Shown: positions 58,072 to 64,000 of the stretch, in pieces
Position numbering within the stretch: the stretch's first letter is position 1
How the letters are laid out: each line of letters starts with the position of its first letter
Assembly: GCA_903835685.1 (NCBI GenBank)
Contig: CAILNX010000029.1
Coordinates: 1 to 64,000 of the forward strand
Direction of reading: 5' to 3'
DNA length: 64,000 nucleotides
From: an uncultured delta proteobacterium
GTDB taxonomy: Bacteria > Desulfobacterota > Desulfovibrionia > Desulfovibrionales > Desulfovibrionaceae
The notes under the pieces: generated by a model
Seen by the model: only the letters and a program-made list of their open reading frames with translations
The model's database searches: none
Told to the model about the DNA's origin: nothing
Position numbers and translations under genes: made by a program

Positions 58072-58650
58072 ATGAAGCGCGACGTCCGCAACGCCATTCT
58101 GGAGGCCGGGGCCGACCTCATCCACCGCCAGGGGTTCCACCACACGGGCCTCAAGGACATCCTGGAAGCCGCCAAGGTGCCCAAGGGCTCCTTCTATTTC
58201 TATTTCAAGTCCAAGGAGGACTTCGGCCTGGCCCTGGTGGAGCATTTCCGGATCACCATGGGACAGCGGGCCGAGCGCACCCTCCTGGACCCGGAACGGC
58301 CGCCCCTGGAGCGCCTGGCCGCCTTTTTCACCGGGGCCAAGGAGAAGTTCGCGGCTCTGGACTGCACTGCAGGGTGCCCCATCGGCAACCTGGCCCAGGA
58401 GATGAGCGACCTGTCCCCGGACATGCGCCAGGCCGTGGACGCGAGCCTGCGCCGCATGACCCAGCGCTTGGCCCTGGTTATCGCCGAGGCCCGAGGCCTG
58501 GGCCAGATCGCCCCGGACTCGGACCCCGAAAGCCTGGCCGCCTTCATCCTGGACGCCTGGGAAGGGGCCATGATCCGCATGAAGGCCGAGAAAAGCGTGG
58601 AGCCCCTGGTCCGTTTTGAACACTACGTTTTCAACTGCCTCCTGCGCTGA
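58072..58650 (+). CDS. TetR/NemR-like transcriptional regulator
   Basis: A 192-residue regulator. DNA-binding region: ILEAGADLIHRQGFHHTGLKDILEAAKVPKGSFYFYFKSKE. The ligand domain has CTAGCPIGNLAQEMSDLS (Cys98, Cys102), a block shared by NemR/AcuR-type proteins, which react with electrophiles or acrylate-like acids through cysteine. Its own promoter holds a repeat TAGACGACCGGTCTA, close to a NemR box as I remember it, and a second copy with two changes stands before the next gene. Autorepression and control of the AhpD-like gene are likely. Confidence 0.9.
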   Translation: MKRDVRNAILEAGADLIHRQGFHHTGLKDILEAAKVPKGSFYFYFKSKEDFGLALVEHFRITMGQRAERTLLDPERPPLERLAAFFTGAKEKFAALDCTAGCPIGNLAQEMSDLSPDMRQAVDASLRRMTQRLALVIAEARGLGQIAPDSDPESLAAFILDAWEGAMIRMKAEKSVEPLVRFEHYVFNCLLR

Positions 58651-58668
58651 AAAATTTTGGCCTGATAC

Positions 58669-58683
58669 TAGTCGACCGGTCAA
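58669..58683 (+). promoter_or_regulatory. second TetR-type operator, before the AhpD-like gene
   Basis: TAGTCGACCGGTCAA matches the operator in the tetR promoter at 13 of 15 bases and lies 33 bases upstream of the AhpD-like gene. Confidence 0.6.
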
Positions 58684-58715
58684 CTACAAACCCAACCTCA
58701 ACATCGGAGGCGAAC

Positions 58716-59231
58716 ATGTTTTTCTTGAGAACCCTGGAGCCTGGGCAGGCCACCGGCAAGACTGCGGAAATCTTCAAGGCTTTTGAACAGGTGGGCATCC
58801 CTGAACCCTTGAAGCTCCTGAGCGCGAGCCCCGGGCTCCTGGAGCGGCAGTTCGGAATGATCGAGTATTTCCGGGGGCATCCGAATTTGAGCCCCCAGCT
58901 TCTGGCCTCCATCCGCTACGTGGTGTCCAAAAAGACAGGGCATGTGGCCTGTTTCGAGTTCAACGGCAAGCTGTTGTGCAAGATGGGCGCGAAAGAGGAG
59001 GAACTGGCCGAACTGGCGGATCAGGCCCGGTCCCATATGTTGGACCAGGCCGAGCAGGCCCTGCTCACCTTTGTGATCAAGACCGTGGACGCCCCCAAAT
59101 CCGTGACCTCCAGCGATATCGAGACCCTGCGCGGCCTCGGGTTCGCGGACAGCGACATCCTAGACGCCACCGTGCACGGGGCGAACATGAAGGCGGCCAC
59201 GGACGTGTACCTGGCCTTTACCCGGGATTGA
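58716..59231 (+). CDS. carboxymuconolactone decarboxylase/AhpD-like fold protein
   Basis: A 171-residue helical protein. The middle block (NLSPQLLASIRYVVSKKTGHVACFEFNGKLLCKMG) has the length and pattern of the AhpD-like core, but the usual CxxC is replaced by two Cys ten residues apart. The family includes gamma-carboxymuconolactone decarboxylases and thiol peroxidase partners. GGAGG precedes the start. The preceding TetR and its operator suggest it is induced by a reactive compound. Confidence 0.65.
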   Translation: MFFLRTLEPGQATGKTAEIFKAFEQVGIPEPLKLLSASPGLLERQFGMIEYFRGHPNLSPQLLASIRYVVSKKTGHVACFEFNGKLLCKMGAKEEELAELADQARSHMLDQAEQALLTFVIKTVDAPKSVTSSDIETLRGLGFADSDILDATVHGANMKAATDVYLAFTRD

Positions 59232-59359
59232 TGATTGTATTCGCGGTGAAATGAGCGCAGTTTTCCCGACTGGCGCACATTGCATTGACCGGGGCGGATC
59301 GGGTGCCCCGGTCATCCGTCGCAGTCGGGCTTGAACGCAAGGCTTCTGGAGGTGACGCC

Positions 59360-60169
59360 ATGGACGTGAAGAACGTGGTCTTTGTGTATTTCAGTCCCAC
59401 CGGTGCCCTGAAACGGGCGATAACGGCCTTTGCCGAAGGGATGGGGCTGCCGAGTGAAGCCGTTGATTTGACGCTGCCTGAAGCGCGAAACGGATTCAGA
59501 CGGACCTTCGGCAGGGATGAACTCCTCATCGCGGGTATGCCCGTTTACGGAGGCAAATTGCCCCTGTACCTGGATGACTTCTTTGCCGGGCTGAACGGGG
59601 ACGGCGCCTCGGCCATCGCCACCGTGATCTACGGCAACCGGGATTACGATGACGCCCTTGTCGAACTCAAAATGCGTTTGGAGGATCGTGGTTTCGTTGT
59701 CCAGGCGGCGGCGGCCTACATCGGCCAGCACAGTTTCAGTCCCAGGGTCGCGACGGGACGCCCCGATCAAAACGACCTGGCCGCCATTGCCGGGTTCGGC
59801 GGACAGGCCGTGGCCTCCATCGCGGCCGACGCATTCGGAACGTTGAATTTCAAAGGGACATATCCTTTCACGGCCGTGGGATACGACCCGGCCAAAACCG
59901 GACCCTATCCAACCCGTCCACCCGTCCTCACCGGCGAGGAATGCGATGGATGCGGCCTCTGCGCCACTACCTGTCCTTGGGGCGCCATCGACAAAAATGA
60001 TTGGAAAACGATCGACAACACCAGATGTTTCCGCTGTTTTCACTGCGTCAAAATCTGTCCGAACCAGGCCAAGACCGTAACCGATGAGAAATGGCTGGCG
60101 TTTTTGCCGACCTTCGAGGCCAGGCTCAACGCCACGAGAAAAGAACCGGAACTGTTTCTGCCTGAGTAA
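59360..60169 (+). CDS. EFR1-family flavodoxin-ferredoxin fusion protein
   Basis: A 269-residue protein. The N-terminal 150 residues are flavodoxin-like (VFVYFSPTGALKRAI, IAGMPVYGGKLPLYLDDFF). The C-terminal end has two [4Fe-4S] motifs, CDGCGLCATTCP and CFRCFHCVKICP. EFR1 proteins are intracellular electron carriers of anaerobes. Codons are less GC-rich than in its neighbours (GTT, TTG, AAA, CGA), so it may have been acquired more recently. TGGAGG precedes the start. Confidence 0.88.
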   Translation: MDVKNVVFVYFSPTGALKRAITAFAEGMGLPSEAVDLTLPEARNGFRRTFGRDELLIAGMPVYGGKLPLYLDDFFAGLNGDGASAIATVIYGNRDYDDALVELKMRLEDRGFVVQAAAAYIGQHSFSPRVATGRPDQNDLAAIAGFGGQAVASIAADAFGTLNFKGTYPFTAVGYDPAKTGPYPTRPPVLTGEECDGCGLCATTCPWGAIDKNDWKTIDNTRCFRCFHCVKICPNQAKTVTDEKWLAFLPTFEARLNATRKEPELFLPE

Positions 60170-60197
60170 CCCCTTTCGCCTGGCTCGCCCGCACGAA

Positions 60198-60244
60198 AAA
60201 AACCGGGGGATCGACCGTCATGCGGCCGATCCCCCGGTTTTTTG
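60198..60244. terminator. bidirectional terminator between the EFR1 and Tim44-like genes
   Basis: ACCGGGGGATCG pairs with CGATCCCCCGGT around an 11-15-base loop; T-runs of six or more lie on both strands. Confidence 0.9.
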
Positions 60245-60263
60245 CGTCTGAATTCGATTCGTC

Positions 60264-61385
60264 CTACTGGGGCTGTTCGATGCCCTCCAGCCTCCAGTGA
60301 TCCTTGGGATTGGACTCGTCCCGGGTGAAGTTCCAGATCTCCTTGACCTGCTCGGGATGGTCGGCCTTGGGGTCCTCGCGCAGGAGCACGTCGTAGAGCA
60401 CCGAGGCCTTGGTCTGGCTGCCCTGGCTGGTCACGCCCAAAAGGCTGGCGTTGACCAGCATGATCTCGGTGCTGGACGGGCCTGGGTCGGCCTTGGCGTC
60501 CCTCTCGAATCCGGCGAAGATGTCCGGGGTGGTGAAATGGCGGATGTCCTCCAGGTCCCGGGTGTCCCAGGAGGCCTGGAGCCTGGCGTACACGGCCTTG
60601 GCCCCGCGCAGGAACTCGGCCTGGTCGAAGCCGGGCGGAATTTCCAGCGCGGCTGGGGCCTGGACCGGTCGGGGATCGTCCAGGCCGAAGTCCTGGGTCG
60701 TGGCCTGCGGCGGAGCCTGGGTCGGAGTCTGTGACGGTGGGGCGGACTGGCCCGAAGGTTTGGTGCGCAGCATGTCCCACCCGGCCTGAGCCCGGGCGTA
60801 TCGTTCGGCCGCCTCCCGGCGCAGTTCCGCAGCCTGGTCGGTCTCCGGGCCGGGCTGGCTTGGGGGCGAGATGTCCCGCTCCTGGGGCCGATTCTGGGAC
60901 TGGTCCTGGGATTGGCCCTGGGATTGGTCCTGATCCGAAGGGTTCTGGCGGGATTTTAAGAGGCGGAAGAGCAGATAGATGCCCCCGCCGATGAGGAGCA
61001 TGTCCAGAAGGCCGAGTCCGCCGCCGCCCGGGAATCCCCCGCCCTGTCCGCCCGAAAGCATGGACCCGATGAGTCCGCCCGCCAGCATGCCGCCCAGAAA
61101 TCCCCCGAAGGGGCGGGACGGGGCAGCGGCTGTTCCCAGGCCAGGCCCGGGCAGGGGGGACTGGGGAGGGGGCAGGCCCTGGTCACGGCTGGGCAGGACC
61201 TGGGAGGGGGGCGGAGTGCTGCGCGTGGGGCTGTCGTAGGAACCACGGCCCGAAGAGGAGCCGAAACCGGACGGAGCGCCCGAGGAACTGCCCCCGCCCA
61301 GGCGTTTGGCCTGGGCCTGATCGGCTGCGCACAGGCTGAAGGCCACAACGGCCGCAAGGAGGATCAAAAGGAAACGTTTGGACAT
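60264..61385 (-). CDS. Tim44-like domain membrane protein
   Basis: A 373-residue protein: signal peptide (KRFLLILLAAVVAFSLCAADQAQA), a Ser/Gly/Pro-rich stretch, glycine-rich hydrophobic segment (FGGFLGGMLAGGLIGSMLSGG, then GLLDMLLIGGGIYLLFRLLK), a Gln/Ser/Asp-rich linker, and a C-terminal Tim44-like domain (about 235-373; FLRGAKAVYARLQASWDTRDLEDIRHFTTPDI). The domain is named after the mitochondrial import protein but bacterial versions are of unknown role, probably membrane-associated. A terminator separates it from EFR1. Confidence 0.8.
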   Translation of the reverse strand: MSKRFLLILLAAVVAFSLCAADQAQAKRLGGGSSSGAPSGFGSSSGRGSYDSPTRSTPPPSQVLPSRDQGLPPPQSPLPGPGLGTAAAPSRPFGGFLGGMLAGGLIGSMLSGGQGGGFPGGGGLGLLDMLLIGGGIYLLFRLLKSRQNPSDQDQSQGQSQDQSQNRPQERDISPPSQPGPETDQAAELRREAAERYARAQAGWDMLRTKPSGQSAPPSQTPTQAPPQATTQDFGLDDPRPVQAPAALEIPPGFDQAEFLRGAKAVYARLQASWDTRDLEDIRHFTTPDIFAGFERDAKADPGPSSTEIMLVNASLLGVTSQGSQTKASVLYDVLLREDPKADHPEQVKEIWNFTRDESNPKDHWRLEGIEQPQ

Positions 61386-61474
61386 AGTGCCTCCGCTTCT
61401 GCGTCTACCATCGGCTCCGGTCAGGGGTCAATGGCGGCCGGGGGGCCGATTCGTGAAGGCCCGGGCGGCCGGAA

Positions 61475-62638
61475 TCAGGGGGTGAGCGCCCCGATGTCGT
61501 CCAGGATGATGGCGGCGGCCCGGCCCGGAGCGCCCGGCTCTCCGAAACGCTCACGCAGCTCGGCCAGGCGTGCGCGCACCCCGGCCAGGGCCGCCGGGTC
61601 GGACAGCCAGTCCCAGGCCTGGGCGGCCATGAGCTCGGGGGTGGCCCGCTTCTGGATCAGTTCGGGAAAGACCGGCTCATTCAGGATCAGGTTGGGCAGG
61701 CCGGCAAATTCCACTTTGACCAGGGCCATGGCCAGGAAATAGGAGAAGGCCGCGATGCGGTAGGCGATGATGGTGGGCGTGCCGATGAGCCCGGTCTCCA
61801 AGGCCACGGTGCCCGAGGCGGCCAGGGCCAGGGCCAGGCGGCGCATGCCTGCGTAGCGGTCCGCTGGCTGGACGAGGTCCGTGGGGAGGTCAGATGGCCA
61901 GAACCGGGCCAGGAATTCCTGGTCCAGGCCCGGGGCCCGGAACAGGGAGAAGCGTAAGCCCGGTTGCCGGGCCAACAGCTCGCGCGCGGCCTGGGCGAAC
62001 AACGGGAGCAGGGTCTCCACCTCCCGGCGTCGGCTGCCGGGCAGGATGCCCACGCGCAGCGGGTCCACGGGCAGGGTGTCCAGATCGGCCAGGGGCAGTT
62101 CGTCCAGCAGGGGGTGGCCTACGAAGTCCACGTCCAGGCCTCGGGACCGGTAGAAATCCTGTTCGAAGGGCAGGATGCACAGGATGCGCCTGGTGTAGCG
62201 ACGCAAGAACTCCACCCGGCCCGGCCGCCAGGCCCAGACCTGGGGGCTGATGTAATAGTAGACCGGGATGCCCAGCTTGTGGGCGATCTTGGCCAGCCGG
62301 AAATTGAATTCCGGGCAGTCGATGAGCACCATGGCCTGGGGCCGCAGGCGTTTCAGCTCGGCCTTCAGGGTGGAGAGCAGGCCCAAAAGCCGGGGCAGGG
62401 CGGAGAAAATGGCGGGCAGGCCCACGATGGAGATGAGCCCGGAGTCGTGGAGCACCTCCACCCCGGCCCGGCGCATGGCCTCCCCGCCCATGCCCGTGAA
62501 GCGCGCCCCGGGACAGAGGCGGCGGGCGGCCAGGACCAGCCCGGCCCCGTGCATGTCCCCCGAGGCCTCGCCCGCATTGATCCAGATGAGCGGGGTCTCG
62601 CGGTCCAGGTCGGCCAGGGGCGTGGGTTTCTTGCTCAT
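61475..62638 (-). CDS. lpxB: lipid-A-disaccharide synthase
   Basis: A 387-residue glycosyltransferase with GEASGDMHG at 23-31 and the family blocks FTGMGGEAMRRAGVE, PEFNFRLAKIAHKLGIPVYYYISPQVWAWRPGR and LPGSRRREVETLLPLF. It joins UDP-diacylglucosamine and lipid X into lipid A disaccharide at the inner membrane. The ATG overlaps the coaX stop by four bases. Confidence 0.96.
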   Translation of the reverse strand: MSKKPTPLADLDRETPLIWINAGEASGDMHGAGLVLAARRLCPGARFTGMGGEAMRRAGVEVLHDSGLISIVGLPAIFSALPRLLGLLSTLKAELKRLRPQAMVLIDCPEFNFRLAKIAHKLGIPVYYYISPQVWAWRPGRVEFLRRYTRRILCILPFEQDFYRSRGLDVDFVGHPLLDELPLADLDTLPVDPLRVGILPGSRRREVETLLPLFAQAARELLARQPGLRFSLFRAPGLDQEFLARFWPSDLPTDLVQPADRYAGMRRLALALAASGTVALETGLIGTPTIIAYRIAAFSYFLAMALVKVEFAGLPNLILNEPVFPELIQKRATPELMAAQAWDWLSDPAALAGVRARLAELRERFGEPGAPGRAAAIILDDIGALTP

Positions 62639-63429
62639 GCCCGGTCCTTTAAGTCCAGATGATCCAGGGCCGCCAGCCGCAGGCCCTCCAGGAGCAGGTC
62701 CGGCCGGACCTCGCCGATGGCCGGGCAGTGCCGGGCCACGGCCTCGGCGAATCCGCCCGTGGCCACGGTTCGGGTGCCTGGGCCGAGATGGTCCGAAAGC
62801 CGCTTGATGAGCCCCTCGGCCATGGCCGCGAACCCGAAGAGAAATCCCTGACGCAGACCCTCGGCCGTGCTCTGGCCAATGCTCAAATCCACGGGGCCGG
62901 AGTCCAGGCCGATGCGCGGGAGCTTGGCCGTGCGGCTGGCCAAGGCCCCCAGGGAGGAGAAAAGCCCCGGGCAGATGAGGCCGCCCAGGTAGGCCTGGCC
63001 CGAAACGCAGTCGAAGGTGGTGGCCGTGCCGAAATCAATGACCACCAGGGGCGGGCCAGGGTGCAGTCTGCGGGCCGCGAAGCACACGGCCAGCCGATCC
63101 GCGCCCACCTCGTGGGGCCTCTCGTAGCGATTCTCCAAATCCAGGGGCAGTTCCGTGGGCACGAATTTGAGTTCGACCCCCAGGAACCGGGCCAGGGCCT
63201 GGCGCAGCAGGGGGTCCAGGGGCGGCACCACCGAGGAGGCCACGGCCAGTTCGGCCTGGCCCGGGTTCAGCCCCTGGGTCTGGCACAGGGCCAGGAGTTT
63301 CAGGCCCAGGCTGTCCGAGGTCTCGTCCAAGGCCGTGGGCAGGGTGAAAGAGGCGCGCACCCCTCCCAAGTCGGCCAGGCCGACCTTCAAGTTGGTGTTG
63401 CCCTGGTCCAAAAGCAGGAATCGACGCAT
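62635..63429 (-). CDS. coaX: type III pantothenate kinase
   Basis: A 264-residue ASKHA kinase with LLLDQGNTNLKVGL at the start, the family motif PHEVGADRLA in the middle, VIDFGTATTFDC and GGLICPGLF. CoaX phosphorylates pantothenate, the first step to coenzyme A, and needs a monovalent cation. It is transcribed before lpxB and overlaps it. Confidence 0.95.
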   Translation of the reverse strand: MRRFLLLDQGNTNLKVGLADLGGVRASFTLPTALDETSDSLGLKLLALCQTQGLNPGQAELAVASSVVPPLDPLLRQALARFLGVELKFVPTELPLDLENRYERPHEVGADRLAVCFAARRLHPGPPLVVIDFGTATTFDCVSGQAYLGGLICPGLFSSLGALASRTAKLPRIGLDSGPVDLSIGQSTAEGLRQGFLFGFAAMAEGLIKRLSDHLGPGTRTVATGGFAEAVARHCPAIGEVRPDLLLEGLRLAALDHLDLKDRA

Positions 63430-63524
63430 GGGGGTGGGGGCTCCTTGCCTAAAATCGTGTTGTCATCGGCCCGGGGACCGTTTATACGCTGGAAAGAAAC
63501 AAAGGAAAAGCCCAAGGAGCGCCC

Positions 63525-64000
63525 ATGGACCCCGCATCGCTCATCCCGGCCTCGGACGCCATCCCCGTGGCCTGGGGCTGGTTCGAGGTCCTTTCCCTGC
63601 TCACCTTCGCCCTGCACCTGCTGCTCATGAACACGGTGCTCGGCGGCGCGGTTTTCGCCCTGGTCGGCCAGGTGCGTGGCCAGGTGCATGGGCAGTCCCT
63701 GGACACCAGCCGGGATCTGTCCAAGCGACTGCCCATTGTCCTGGCCCTGACCGTGAACCTGGGCGTGCCCCCTTTGCTGTTCGTGCAGGTGCTCTACGGC
63801 AATTTCCTGTATACCAGCTCCCTGCTCATGGCCGTGTTCTGGCTCGGTCTGGTGGGCACGGTCATGACCGCCTACGCCCTGCTCTATGTCTGGGACTTTC
63901 ATTTCGACAGCTTTTCCGGCCCGGCCCGCACCCTGTGCCTGGGCGCGAGCGTGGCCCTGCTCCTGGTCTCGGCCTTCATCCTGGTCAACAACATGTCCCT
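63525..64000 (+). CDS. polytopic membrane protein, N-terminal part (cut by the window edge)
   Basis: The first 158 residues, open to the window end. Four hydrophobic helices are seen (FEVLSLLTFALHLLLMNTVL, IVLALTVNLGVPPLLFV, LLMAVFWLGLVGTVMTAY, LGASVALLLVSAFILV), with His in the first. The order and the NLGVPPLLFVQVLYG block remind me of cytochrome bd subunit I-like or other quinone/heme membrane proteins of Desulfovibrio, but I cannot confirm it from this part. The ATG follows AAGGAG and is divergent from coaX. Confidence 0.6.
   Translation, partial: MDPASLIPASDAIPVAWGWFEVLSLLTFALHLLLMNTVLGGAVFALVGQVRGQVHGQSLDTSRDLSKRLPIVLALTVNLGVPPLLFVQVLYGNFLYTSSLLMAVFWLGLVGTVMTAYALLYVWDFHFDSFSGPARTLCLGASVALLLVSAFILVNNMS

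Overview
The window is GC-rich and reads as chromosomal DNA of a Desulfovibrionales-type sulfate reducer (Desulfovibrio and relatives). The grounds are a split glycine-cleavage P-protein, an ApgM-like gene fused transcriptionally to homoserine dehydrogenase, a flgF-G-A-H-I-J-N-K-L-csrA-fliW block in the order I associate with Desulfovibrio, NikR, and a HesB/IscA-like gene carrying an in-frame UGA that is best read as selenocysteine. The assignment is an inference from gene content; no rRNA is present.

Layout. 1-7.8 kb: tail of an IS1595-type transposase, a methyltransferase-nikR pair, a small zinc-ribbon protein, a glycosidase-like/class II aldolase pair, a TSUP-type anion exporter divergent from an AraC regulator, a periplasmic solute-binding protein and a small secreted protein. 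7.8-12.6 kb: glycine cleavage genes gcvH-gcvPA-gcvPB-lpd, without gcvT. 12.8-14.9 kb: second zinc-ribbon protein, a trypsin-like protease with a C-terminal membrane tail, and a Lys/Asp-rich exported protein. 15-25.7 kb: the translation/RNA operon rimP-nusA-ylxR-infB-ylxP-rbfA-nrnA-truB-rpsO-pnp, headed by tRNA-Gly(CCC) with its own terminator. 26.8-38.2 kb: flagellar rod, ring and hook-junction genes behind a sigma-54-type promoter, then csrA-fliW, with convergent flgM and a partner gene behind a sigma-28-type promoter. 38.3-44.1 kb: RND efflux pair, thioesterase, methyltransferase. 44.3-48 kb: aminotransferase-hom-apgM, probably amino-acid (threonine branch) synthesis. 48.2-53.8 kb: a cytosine-deaminase-like protein lacking the catalytic Glu, an MscS-like membrane protein, then a CMP-sugar synthetase / SAM methyltransferase / radical SAM-SPASM trio. 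53.9-54.8 kb: tandem HesB-like genes, one with Cys and one with UGA at residue 33, each with matching promoter and terminator. 55-60.2 kb: TetR, HD-GYP, a flavoprotein, a NemR-like TetR with operators before itself and before an AhpD-like gene, and a flavodoxin-ferredoxin protein. 60.3-64 kb: Tim44-like protein, lpxB, coaX and the start of a polytopic membrane protein.

The strongest points for a second look are the selenocysteine HesB-like gene split by its UGA, the Glu-less deaminase, the hom-apgM coupling (candidate homoserine kinase), the radical SAM trio, and the promoter/operator architecture of the flagellar and TetR genes. No CRISPR array, prophage or complete insertion sequence was seen. 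Function calls rest on reading the protein sequences by eye; no database search was run.
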